NCBI GenBank assembly: GCA_002423425.1
Contig: DIWC01000049.1
Span: 8,961 to 72,960 of the forward strand
Length of the DNA: 64,000 nt
Reading direction: 5' to 3'
Origin: Peptococcaceae bacterium UBA6116
GTDB lineage: Bacteria; Bacillota; Desulfitobacteriia; Desulfitobacteriales; Syntrophobotulaceae
Under the pieces are notes generated by a model. It saw nothing but the letters and a program-made list of their open reading frames with translations. It was not told where the DNA came from and searched no databases. The first letter of the stretch is position 1. Each line of letters starts with the position of its first letter. Positions 42,722 through 51,222 of the stretch are shown here, in pieces. Position numbers and translations under genes: made by a program.

Positions 42722-45700
42722 CGGGAAGGAAAAGCACAGGAGTTTTCCTCAAAAGTATTCAAATACAAGGGTTTAAATCCTTTGCTGATAAAATAAGGTT
42801 AGACTTAGAACCAGGGTTAAGTGTTATCGTTGGTCCGAACGGCAGCGGCAAGAGTAACACGGCTGATGCTGTCCGTTGGGTTTTGGGAGAACAAAGTGCC
42901 AAGAGTCTGCGTGGCAGTAAGATGGAAGATGTTATTTTTGCAGGAAGTTCAACCCGGCGCCCGGTGGGAATGGCTGAAGTATCTTTATTTTTTGACAACT
43001 CTTCCGGACTGTTTCCTCTTGCTTATCAGGAAGTTGTAATTACCCGCAGGGTATTTCGTGATGGGGAAGGACAATTCTTTATCAATAAGACACCCTGTAG
43101 ACTCAAAGATATTCAGGAATTGTTTATGGATACTGGATCAGGTAAAGAAGGATTTTCAATTATTGGTCAGGGACGAATTGAGGAAATTTTAAATTTAAAA
43201 GCAGAAGAACGAAGGCTGTTAATTGAGGAAGTCGCCGGCATCAGTAAATTCCGGCTGAGAAAAAAAGAGGCTTTAAAGAAACTTGAAGATACCCAACAAA
43301 ATATTGACCGTTTAAGTGATATTCTATCTGAAGTTGAAAGTAGATTAGAACCCCTGGCTCAACAGGCTGATAAGGCTAAAAATTGCACAGATCTCAATAT
43401 TCAGCTTAAAGGAACGGAAATTAAGCTTATTGTTAATGATCTTGCGGATAACAATTCTAAGTTAAAAAAATTTCAGAGCAATGCTGAAGAATTCAATACC
43501 GAGTTGGCTATCCTCAATACTAAAATCGCCGAAGAAGAAAACATATTTATGCGCGGCAAACTAGAAATTAATGAGCTTGAAGAACGTCTCCAAGATCTTC
43601 AAGGGTTAGCATATTCTTTGGAAAACAGCGTTACGGAAACTACCCATGAGATATCTCTCATAGTGGAAAGAAAACGATATTCCCAAGAACAACTCGGCAG
43701 GCTGGAAAAAGAGATAATTTTAGCTGAAGAGAAAATATCTGTTTCCAGGGATAAGTATAGCAAATTATTAGAAAAGGAAACCGCTCTCCAAAATGCGCTA
43801 ACTGCTGCGTCCGCCAGCCTCAAAGAATTAGAGGATAAATTACATAACCTAAAAAATTTAAACGGCGAGGGAAGACGAGAAGAACTCAAAACAGAAATCT
43901 TTGAGGAACTTTCGGCAAAGAGCAAATTAACGAATGAACTTGCTGAGCTGGAACATGAAAAGGAATCACTAAAGAAGCAAGAGAATCAGCAAGTCCAAGA
44001 TGCGGTAATAAAACAGCAAGAAAAAAATGATCTCATAAAGCAAGTAGATCAACAAGATAATAAAATGCTGGAAATTGAGGAATTATTAGTATTACTTGGC
44101 CAAAAGACGGCTGAAAATAAAAAGGCTATGGATCTAAAGAAGGAACAGCTTCTGAGGATTGATGAAAACAGCAAAGTCTTAACAAGGCAGATTGACCAGG
44201 TTAGTGCCAGACATCATGCCCTGCAAACTTTAGAAGAAAATTTAGAAGGGTATCAAAAAGGCGTTAGGGAAACTGTTTTAGCTCATCGTAAGGGAGAAAT
44301 AAACTGTAGCGTCTATGGGACTGTCGCCGATAATATAGAAGTAGAAGCCAAGTTTGAGTTGGCGGTAGAAACAGCCTTGGGATCTTCTCTGCAGAACATA
44401 ATTGTAGATAGAACAGATGACGGGGAAGAATGTATTGCCTACCTCAAAAAAACGAATAACGGCAGGGCAACTTTTTTGCCTCTGGACTCCATAAAGGGCG
44501 GCAGACTTTTGCTTGAGCCTAAAGTAAAGGATCATCGGGGGTTATTGGGACTCGCCGTAGATCTGGTTAAATACGATCAGCGTTTTGGCGCGGTTATGGA
44601 GTCAATGCTTGGAAGGATTCTTATTGCCGACAATATGGATTCGGCGATAGAACTGGCAAGGATGAACAATTACCGCTTCCGGGTTGTAACCTTGCAGGGT
44701 GACCAGGTAAACACAGGGGGATCACTTACAGGGGGTAGTATCAGAAAGCAGGGGAACGGCCTTTTAAGCCGGGCAAGGGTAGTAGAAGATTTAGCTGCAA
44801 AAATATTAGAGCTGAAGGCTGATTTAGAAGTAATAAAACAGAAGCATATGACGTGTGATAAGGAGTTTGAGGATTTGAAAGTCTTCAGACAGGATCTGGA
44901 TTTGCAAATAAAAGCTTGTAATGAAACCAAAAGCATTATGACAGTAGATCGAAAGCATACCCAAGAGAGAATTAATCGGTTGGAAGAATCAGAAAAAATT
45001 ATTCAATTTGAGCTGACAGATATCCGTGCTCAATATTCAGGCCTTGAGGGAAAAATAATAGTAACTAGAAGGAAAGTTGATGAGTCAAGTCAGAAAATCA
45101 TTGCTTCGCAAAAGGAACAAGAAAACCTAGAAAAACTATTAAAAGAGACAAATATCCAGACCGAGGAGCTTTCTCAAAGGATTACCGCAGCAAAAATCGA
45201 AACCGCCAGGTGGGAACAGGAATTCACTCAGACCGAGCAGTTAGCGCTCGATGAGAATGAGCTTATTGAGACCAGCCGGGAATTATGTGAAGAGAAAAAA
45301 ACTGAAATGGCTATTTTACAACAGACTGAAGCGGATCTTGGCAGGAGACAGGGAGAAGCAGAAAATAACCTTAGGGAGATTACACTCCATCATAATGAAA
45401 AAAAATATCAATTAACTGAACTGCGTAAGGAAAGAGAGGGTAATACCTCCAAGAATATTCAGATTGAGAAAATGATTCATGACAAGAATCGTCAGGCCAA
45501 GGAAATAGAACAACAGCTTCATCAAAATGAACTCCGTATTATCCGTCAGCAGGCTGAATGGGAGACCGGCTGTTCAAGGCTTAAAGAGGAATTCAATTGC
45601 ACCTGGGAAGAGGCATTCTCTTTAGGAACTGAAGAGAAAAAAGAAGATCTGCAAGAGAAAATTATTGAACTGAAAAGTAGAATTGAAGAGCTCGGGCCTG

Positions 45701-46308
45701 TAAATTATGCCGCATTGGAAGAATATCCACAGACTCTTCAGCGGTTCGATTTTCTTTCAGTCCAAAAAAACGACTTGGTAGAAGCAGCAAATTCTCTATA
45801 TAACTTAATAAGTGAACTTGATGACAGCATGATCAAACGTTTCCAGCAAGGATTTAAGGACGTAAATAATGCTTTTCAAGAAGTGTTCAAACAGCTTTTC
45901 AATGGTGGGTACGCTGAACTGCAGCTTGATGATCCTGAGAACTTGCTGGACACCGGCGTAAAGATTGTTGCCCAACCTCCGGGAAAGAAAGCCCAATTAT
46001 TATCTCTGCTTTCGGGGGGGGAACGCTCCTTTACCGCTATTGCCCTTCTCTTTGCGTTTTTAAAGGTCAAACCTAGTCCGTTTTGTTTGCTGGATGAAAT
46101 TGAAGCTGCGCTAGATGAAGCCAATGTAAAACGCTTTATTAGCTATTTGCGAACGTTATCCGAACATACTCAATTTATCGTGATTTCTCACCGCCGGGGT
46201 ACTATGGAGTCTGCCGATAAGCTGTATGGCATTACAATGGAAGAATCAGGGGTATCCAAACTTCTTACGGTTGAGATGGAGGAGCAAATGGATCACGACA
46301 TAGCTTAA
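42718..46308 (+). CDS. smc: Chromosome segregation ATPase SMC
   Basis: SMC forms the condensin ring with ScpA and ScpB. The 1196-residue protein has an N-terminal head with Walker A VGPNGSGKSNTADA (about 38-51), long coiled coils on both sides of a hinge (about 515-680, with SVYGTVADNIEVEAKFELAV), and a C-terminal head with LLSGGERSFTAIAL and Walker B FCLLDEIEAALDEAN. I use the GTG at 42718, overlapping the rnc stop (GTGA) after a run of nine G. The stop codon TAA is the first part of a dispersed repeat. Confidence 0.96.
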   Translation: MTGRKSTGVFLKSIQIQGFKSFADKIRLDLEPGLSVIVGPNGSGKSNTADAVRWVLGEQSAKSLRGSKMEDVIFAGSSTRRPVGMAEVSLFFDNSSGLFPLAYQEVVITRRVFRDGEGQFFINKTPCRLKDIQELFMDTGSGKEGFSIIGQGRIEEILNLKAEERRLLIEEVAGISKFRLRKKEALKKLEDTQQNIDRLSDILSEVESRLEPLAQQADKAKNCTDLNIQLKGTEIKLIVNDLADNNSKLKKFQSNAEEFNTELAILNTKIAEEENIFMRGKLEINELEERLQDLQGLAYSLENSVTETTHEISLIVERKRYSQEQLGRLEKEIILAEEKISVSRDKYSKLLEKETALQNALTAASASLKELEDKLHNLKNLNGEGRREELKTEIFEELSAKSKLTNELAELEHEKESLKKQENQQVQDAVIKQQEKNDLIKQVDQQDNKMLEIEELLVLLGQKTAENKKAMDLKKEQLLRIDENSKVLTRQIDQVSARHHALQTLEENLEGYQKGVRETVLAHRKGEINCSVYGTVADNIEVEAKFELAVETALGSSLQNIIVDRTDDGEECIAYLKKTNNGRATFLPLDSIKGGRLLLEPKVKDHRGLLGLAVDLVKYDQRFGAVMESMLGRILIADNMDSAIELARMNNYRFRVVTLQGDQVNTGGSLTGGSIRKQGNGLLSRARVVEDLAAKILELKADLEVIKQKHMTCDKEFEDLKVFRQDLDLQIKACNETKSIMTVDRKHTQERINRLEESEKIIQFELTDIRAQYSGLEGKIIVTRRKVDESSQKIIASQKEQENLEKLLKETNIQTEELSQRITAAKIETARWEQEFTQTEQLALDENELIETSRELCEEKKTEMAILQQTEADLGRRQGEAENNLREITLHHNEKKYQLTELRKEREGNTSKNIQIEKMIHDKNRQAKEIEQQLHQNELRIIRQQAEWETGCSRLKEEFNCTWEEAFSLGTEEKKEDLQEKIIELKSRIEELGPVNYAALEEYPQTLQRFDFLSVQKNDLVEAANSLYNLISELDDSMIKRFQQGFKDVNNAFQEVFKQLFNGGYAELQLDDPENLLDTGVKIVAQPPGKKAQLLSLLSGGERSFTAIALLFAFLKVKPSPFCLLDEIEAALDEANVKRFISYLRTLSEHTQFIVISHRRGTMESADKLYGITMEESGVSKLLTVEMEEQMDHDIA

Positions 46309-46338
46309 CGGCCATCCATGGACAGCCATCCATGGACG
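46306..46338 (+). repeat. Dispersed palindromic repeat, copy D (smc-ftsY gap)
   Basis: TAACGGCCATCCATGGAC is followed by a second GCCATCCATGGAC. The first part matches the TAACGGCCA end of copies B and C. The smc stop codon is made of its first three bases. Confidence 0.6.
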
Positions 46339-46341
46339 TCA

Positions 46342-46370
46342 TTGTGAGGATTGTCGGAATATGTTAAAAT
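46342..46370 (+). promoter_or_regulatory. Promoter candidate for ftsY
   Basis: TTGTGA and TAAAAT are separated by 17 bases, directly after repeat copy D and 24 bases before ftsY. Confidence 0.4.
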
Positions 46371-46394
46371 GTAGCGTTAAAGGAGAATGACAAA

Positions 46395-47318
46395 GTGGCA
46401 GGAGTTTTTGGTAAGCTTAAGGATAGATTAACTAAAACCCGTCAGGGTTTCGTAGATAGAATAGAGCAGGTTTTTACGGGAGCAGGGAGAATAGATGATG
46501 ATCTTTACGAAGAATTGGAGGAAGTCCTTATCCAGTCCGATGTAGGAGCTTCTACTGCCTTGGAGCTCGTAGAGATGTTGCGCCAAACGGTAAAAGAAAG
46601 AAAAATTTCTGAACCAGCAAGGTTACAAGAAGTGCTGAAGGAACATATTTTCCAGAAACTAGGGGAAGAAATTCCGCTTTGTTTTTCTCAGAAGAAACCA
46701 TCGGTCTACTTGATTGTAGGAGTCAATGGTGTTGGTAAGACAACAACGATTGGCAAACTGGCAAAATATTTGCAATTAGAGGGTAAAAAAGTTATGTTGG
46801 CCGCTGCAGATACTTTTCGTGCCGCTGCAATTGAACAGCTTGAGATTTGGGGCGAAAGAGCCGGAACGGAAGTTATTAAACAAGCTGAAGGTGCCGATCC
46901 GGCAGCTGTAGTTTTTGATGCTGTTAAGGCAGCAAAATCAAGGGATGTTGATTTCTTATTAATCGATACTGCCGGCAGATTACATAATAAAGTCAATCTC
47001 ATGAAAGAACTTGCAAAAATCAAAAAGGTAATTGAACGTGAAATACCGGAGTCTCCACACGAGGTCCTATTAGTATTGGATGCCACTACCGGCCAAAATG
47101 CTATTCAGCAGGTGAAACTTTTCCAGGAAACTGTAAATGTGACCGGCATAATCCTTACAAAACTTGACGGGACAGCAAAGGGTGGTGTTATCCTTGGGAT
47201 TCAAGGAGAAACAAGGGTGCCCGTAAAGCTTATCGGGATAGGGGAAGGAATTGATGACCTTAAAAATTTTGTACCCCAGGAATTTGCCGATGCTTTATTT
47301 GCAAGTGGGGAGGAGTAA
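46395..47318 (+). CDS. ftsY: Signal recognition particle receptor FtsY
   Basis: FtsY is the membrane-associated GTPase that receives SRP-ribosome complexes. It has a short N-terminal helix region, the NG domain with GVNGVGKTTTIGKLA (about 110-124), AADTFRAAAIEQL, DTAGRLHNK, TKLDGTAKGG and GIGEGIDDL. At 307 aa it lacks the long acidic A domain of enteric FtsY, as in Bacillus. A GTG start follows AAAGGAGAATGAC. The SRP GTPase Ffh is encoded 4 kb downstream. Confidence 0.96.
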   Translation: MAGVFGKLKDRLTKTRQGFVDRIEQVFTGAGRIDDDLYEELEEVLIQSDVGASTALELVEMLRQTVKERKISEPARLQEVLKEHIFQKLGEEIPLCFSQKKPSVYLIVGVNGVGKTTTIGKLAKYLQLEGKKVMLAAADTFRAAAIEQLEIWGERAGTEVIKQAEGADPAAVVFDAVKAAKSRDVDFLLIDTAGRLHNKVNLMKELAKIKKVIEREIPESPHEVLLVLDATTGQNAIQQVKLFQETVNVTGIILTKLDGTAKGGVILGIQGETRVPVKLIGIGEGIDDLKNFVPQEFADALFASGEE

Positions 47319-47320
47319 CT

Positions 47321-48103
47321 TTGGATTTTGCTTTAATCGGCGGTACAGGGGTTGAAAAGCTTATATTAAGCAGCAAATCAGAAGTCACAATAGATACCCC
47401 GTACGGTTCCGTAGACTTGGAAACAGGGCAAATCGGGGAAACGGATATGGTCTTCTTAAAAAGACATGGAGACAAGCACAATGTTCCTCCTCACGCCATA
47501 AATTACAGAGGAAATATTTGGGCCTTAAAACAAATTGGGGTAAGGAAAATCATAGCAACCGGTGCTGTTGGTTCTATTGTAAGTGATTATAAAATTGGAG
47601 ATATCATTCTAATTGATCAGTTTCTTGATTTCACTAAGAGTCGTCCAAACACTTTCTTTGAAGGCGGCGCGAGCGGAGTCCTTCATGTGGATGTCTCCGA
47701 GCCATATTGTTCAGACTTAAGAAAAGAAATAGTCATAAGCGGGAAAAGGCTTGGCTTAAATATTAAGAATGGCGGGATATATGTATGTACCGAAGGTCCG
47801 CGGTTTGAGACTCCTGCTGAAATAAGAATGTTAAGGATGCTCGGGGGGCAATTAGTAGGCATGACAGGAGTTCCGGAAGTTGTCTTAGCAAGAGAGTTGG
47901 GAATGTGTTATGCTTCAATGGCTTTAGTAACAAATGAAGCTGCCGGAATTTCCAAGGAACCGTTGACACATGCCGAGGTTATAGCTACTATGAATATGTT
48001 GGGAGAAACAATAGCAAAGTTAGTTGAAGATACTTGCAGGACTTTGGAAAGAGAACAAAGGTGTTATTGCTTTACTGGCAACAGCGAAGCAGGCTTATTT
48101 TAG
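47321..48103 (+). CDS. Methylthioinosine/purine nucleoside phosphorylase of the MTAP family
   Basis: The 260-residue protein is a PNP/MTAP-family phosphorylase: ALIGGTGVEKL, FLKRHGDKHNVPPHAINYRGN, CTEGPRFETPAEIRML and GMTGVPEVVLARELGMCY. The base-recognition segment reads VTNEAAGIS (Asn205), as in enzymes acting on 6-oxopurines (methylthioinosine), rather than the Asp-containing loop of true methylthioadenosine phosphorylase. Together with mtnA next door and the deaminase gene at 49.4 kb, the expected reaction is methylthioinosine plus phosphate to hypoxanthine and methylthioribose 1-phosphate. A TTG start follows GGGGAGGAG. Specificity is inferred. Confidence 0.85.
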   Translation: MDFALIGGTGVEKLILSSKSEVTIDTPYGSVDLETGQIGETDMVFLKRHGDKHNVPPHAINYRGNIWALKQIGVRKIIATGAVGSIVSDYKIGDIILIDQFLDFTKSRPNTFFEGGASGVLHVDVSEPYCSDLRKEIVISGKRLGLNIKNGGIYVCTEGPRFETPAEIRMLRMLGGQLVGMTGVPEVVLARELGMCYASMALVTNEAAGISKEPLTHAEVIATMNMLGETIAKLVEDTCRTLEREQRCYCFTGNSEAGLF

Positions 48104-48118
48104 AAAGGCGGAAATAAT

Positions 48119-49150
48119 GTGAAAGCACTTCAATGGCAAGGTGATCATTTGCTGCTGCTTAATCAGACTAAGCTACCTTTTGAAGAACAATATCGGGAAG
48201 CCAGGTCATATTTGGAAGTGGCTGAAGCCATCAAGAATATGGAAGTACGTGGAGCCCCGGCAATAGGTGCAACTGCCGCTTACGGTTTTGCTTTAGGAGC
48301 TCTAAAGTATGAAGGGGAAAAGAAAAGTTTTTTAGAATATATGAATGAAGTTCGGATAGCTTTGGAATGTACACGCCCGACAGCAGTAAATCTTTGTTGG
48401 GCCCTGCGAAAAATGGAAGATAAACTTAGAGAGATACAGAGCCAAGACATTCTAATCATCAAAGAGTCCCTTGTCGCCGAAGCAAATGCCATAGCGGAGG
48501 ATGACCGGAGGATGAATAGACTTATTAGTGAACATGGTAATGCCATTGTTCCCGATAAAGCGAATATCTTAACTCACTGCAACACAGGGACGTTGGCAAC
48601 TGTTGAATATGGGACAGCCCTAGGCGTAATTAGAGCCGCCTTCGAGGCCGGAAAGAAAATCCATGTCTATGTCGACGAGACCAGGCCGTTTCTTCAAGGA
48701 GCAAGGCTCACAGTGTGGGAGCTATTGCAAGATAAAATTCCGCATACATTGATTACCGACAGCACGGCAGGTTACCTTATGCAGCAGGGAAAAGTTGACA
48801 TGGTGATTGTGGGGGCGGATAGAATTGCATCGAATGGGGATACCGCCAATAAAATAGGTACCTATTCTCTGGCTGTTCTCGCTTCTGAACATGAGATACC
48901 GTTTTTCGTGGCCGCACCAAGTTCTACCGTAGATCTCAAGATATCTGGTGGAGATGAAATTCCGGTCGAAGAACGTGATGGCACAGAGGTCAGAATGTTT
49001 AGGGGAGTCAGGGTAGTTCCCGAAGAAGTCCAAGTCTATAATCCATCTTTTGATATTACACCATCAAAATATATCACTGGTATTATTACTGAAAAAGGGA
49101 TCATTTCACCACCTTATTCCGTAAACCTTGTAAAGATGCTGGTTAAATAA
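48119..49150 (+). CDS. mtnA: Methylthioribose-1-phosphate isomerase
   Basis: MtnA converts methylthioribose 1-phosphate to methylthioribulose 1-phosphate. The 343-residue protein has AIKNMEVRGAPAIGATAAYG, the catalytic cysteine in LTHCNTGTLATVEYGTALG, DETRPFLQGARLT and the catalytic aspartate in VGADRIASNGDTANKIGTY. It begins 15 bases after the phosphorylase gene, with which it forms an operon. No later genes of the methionine salvage pathway are in the window, so the fate of the product is open. Confidence 0.94.
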   Translation: MKALQWQGDHLLLLNQTKLPFEEQYREARSYLEVAEAIKNMEVRGAPAIGATAAYGFALGALKYEGEKKSFLEYMNEVRIALECTRPTAVNLCWALRKMEDKLREIQSQDILIIKESLVAEANAIAEDDRRMNRLISEHGNAIVPDKANILTHCNTGTLATVEYGTALGVIRAAFEAGKKIHVYVDETRPFLQGARLTVWELLQDKIPHTLITDSTAGYLMQQGKVDMVIVGADRIASNGDTANKIGTYSLAVLASEHEIPFFVAAPSSTVDLKISGGDEIPVEERDGTEVRMFRGVRVVPEEVQVYNPSFDITPSKYITGIITEKGIISPPYSVNLVKMLVK

Positions 49151-49224
49151 ACATACTGATACTATCTAAGTTCTTTTTGCTACAATGTTGCAAAAAATTC
49201 AATGATAATAAAAAAATGAAAAAT

Positions 49225-49268
49225 AATAAGACTATGCTTGGAACAATAGTAAAAGGAATAGTCTTATT
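49225..49268 (+). terminator. Inverted repeat after mtnA, possible terminator
   Basis: AATAAGACTAT and ATAGTCTTATT pair perfectly over 11 bases with a 22-base loop. There is no T-run after it, so a terminator role is uncertain. Confidence 0.35.
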
Positions 49269-49302
49269 ATGCTATTATACCAGGATATGTTCTTAGGTTA
49301 TA

Positions 49303-49332
49303 TTGACTATTTAAATTCTTTAACACTATAAT
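49303..49332 (+). promoter_or_regulatory. Sigma-A promoter for mtaD
   Basis: TTGACT and TATAAT are 18 bases apart, 45 bases before the deaminase gene, so this gene is probably transcribed separately from the mtnA pair. Confidence 0.6.
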
Positions 49333-49376
49333 GAAGAAAAATTTGTCAATCTCTCATTGAAAGAAAGGTGTTAAAT

Positions 49377-50675
49377 ATGGCCAAGTATTTGATCCGGGCT
49401 ATGGTTTTACCAATGACCGGTTCCGGTGACTTTTACGAACAGGGTGAAATAGCGATTGAGGAAGGAAAAATTATCTCGGTGGGGGAGAAAGGTTCGGCAC
49501 CTGAAGGTTTTATCCCGGATAGAACTCTAACATTAATAGATGATGTGATAATGCCGGGGTTGATCAACACGCATACTCACGCGGCTATGACTATGCTTCG
49601 CGGGTATGCTGATGATATGCCGCTTATGCCATGGTTAGAAGAAAAAGTCTGGCCTTTTGAAGCAAAAATGAAAGCTGAGGATATGTATTGGGGAAGTGCG
49701 CTGGCTCTTTGCGAAATGATCCGCTCCGGGACAACAACTATGGCCGATATGTATATGGAAGAGCAAGAAACTGCTAAAGCAGTACTCGAAGCAGGAACAC
49801 GGGCTTCGCTTTCGCGCGGTATGACTGGTTTTGATCCGCAAGCAGCAAGTAAAGCGCTTAAAGAGAATATAGAACTTTTTACTAATTACGATAATGCCGG
49901 GCAGGGACGGATCAAGGTTCTTTTCGGCCCCCACGCGCCCTATACTTGTCCGGGGGAATTTCTGCAGATGGTTAAACGTCAAGCGGATAGTCTCGGAGCC
50001 GGGATTCATATCCATTTGGCTGAGACTAAAGCAGAATTAGCCATGATCAAAGAAAAATACGGTAAGACTCCTGTTAAATGGCTGGAGGAACAGGGAATTT
50101 TCGGAGGGCATGTCATCGCAGCCCACTGTGTTCATTTAACAGAAGAGGATATGGAAATACTAAAGAAATATAAAGTTGCCGTTGCCCATAATCCGGAAAG
50201 TAATATGAAACTGAACAGTGGGACCGCACCCATTCCTGAATTGCTGCAAAAAGGTATTGCAGTTGGAATTGGTACGGACGGTACATCAAGCAATAATGAT
50301 CTTGATATGTTCAGTGAGATGCGTTCGGCATCCTTTCAACAAAAACTGGTAGGTTCTTGTGAAGATCTTAAAGCTTATGATGTTCTTGATATGGCTACCA
50401 ATGGCGGAGCAAAAGTTACCGGGTTTAAAAATATTGGCAAACTGGTTCCAGGATATAAAGCGGATCTGATATCTGTAGATTTTTCGCAGCCGCACTTTTA
50501 TCCAAGGTTTTCTATCCCTTCTCATTTAGTATACTGTGCCAAAGGCAGTGATGTCCGAACAGTAATGGTTGACGGAAAATTGCTGATGGAAGAGCGAAAA
50601 CTATTAACGCTTGACGAAAGAAAGATTTGTCTTGAAGTTGAAAAAAGAGCGAAAAGGATTGCTTCCGAAGTTTAG
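49377..50675 (+). CDS. mtaD: 5-methylthioadenosine/S-adenosylhomocysteine deaminase
   Basis: This amidohydrolase of 432 aa deaminates methylthioadenosine (to methylthioinosine) and S-adenosylhomocysteine. Metal-binding and catalytic blocks are NTHTHAAMTMLRGYAD, the IHLAETKAEL histidine, AHCVHLTEED and GTDGTSSNNDLDMFSEMR. The ATG at 49377 is preceded by GAAAGGTG; a GTG three codons earlier is part of that site. With the phosphorylase carrying an inosine-type loop and mtnA nearby, a deaminate-first salvage route is likely. Confidence 0.92.
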   Translation: MAKYLIRAMVLPMTGSGDFYEQGEIAIEEGKIISVGEKGSAPEGFIPDRTLTLIDDVIMPGLINTHTHAAMTMLRGYADDMPLMPWLEEKVWPFEAKMKAEDMYWGSALALCEMIRSGTTTMADMYMEEQETAKAVLEAGTRASLSRGMTGFDPQAASKALKENIELFTNYDNAGQGRIKVLFGPHAPYTCPGEFLQMVKRQADSLGAGIHIHLAETKAELAMIKEKYGKTPVKWLEEQGIFGGHVIAAHCVHLTEEDMEILKKYKVAVAHNPESNMKLNSGTAPIPELLQKGIAVGIGTDGTSSNNDLDMFSEMRSASFQQKLVGSCEDLKAYDVLDMATNGGAKVTGFKNIGKLVPGYKADLISVDFSQPHFYPRFSIPSHLVYCAKGSDVRTVMVDGKLLMEERKLLTLDERKICLEVEKRAKRIASEV

Positions 50676-50737
50676 CTTGTCTTTTGATGATTCTTGCTGA
50701 AAACAGTTTACACGGCAGCCTTCCTACGGCAGATTCC

Positions 50738-50766
50738 TTGACAAAATAAGATTTTCGGGCTAAAAT
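50738..50766 (+). promoter_or_regulatory. Sigma-A promoter for ylxM-ffh operon
   Basis: A perfect TTGACA and TAAAAT are separated by 17 bases, about 50 bases before ylxM. Confidence 0.7.
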
Positions 50767-50814
50767 ACAGAGGCGTAAAGCAAAAATACTTTACGATAAG
50801 GTCAGGTATTAGTT

Positions 50815-51201
50815 ATGAAACAGATTGCTAATAAGGCATTGTTATTTGACTTTTATGGTCCTTTGCTTACTTCCAAGCAGGGAAAGATATGGGATCTTTA
50901 CTATCAACAGGATTATTCCCTTTCGGAGATAGCTGAAGGAGAGGGAATAAGCAGACAAGCCGTTCATGATCTTCTCAAAAGGACGGAAAAAATCCTGGAA
51001 GCATACGAACAAAAGCTTGGGCTCATTTTCCGGTTCCTAAAAGAAAAGGACAAAATGGCAATGATCGAATCGTTGTTGGCAGGTATTGTCAGGGAGGACT
51101 TCTCTTCTGAAGCTTCTTGGCGGCGGCAGCTCGATATCTCCAAACAGATTAGAGAGGTTATTTACGCTACTCTGGATGATACCGAGGATAATGAGTATTA
51201 G
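50815..51201 (+). CDS. ylxM: YlxM/p13-like DNA-binding protein, SRP-associated
   Basis: The 128-residue protein has a helix-turn-helix of the sigma-70 region 4 type ([20 protein letters not shown]) after a short N-terminal [12 protein letters not shown] segment. YlxM is encoded upstream of ffh in Firmicutes and modulates SRP assembly in streptococci. It begins the ffh operon here. Confidence 0.92.
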   Translation: MKQIANKALLFDFYGPLLTSKQGKIWDLYYQQDYSLSEIAEGEGISRQAVHDLLKRTEKILEAYEQKLGLIFRFLKEKDKMAMIESLLAGIVREDFSSEASWRRQLDISKQIREVIYATLDDTEDNEY

Positions 51202-51222
51202 TCGGAAAGAGGGAAAGCTAGG

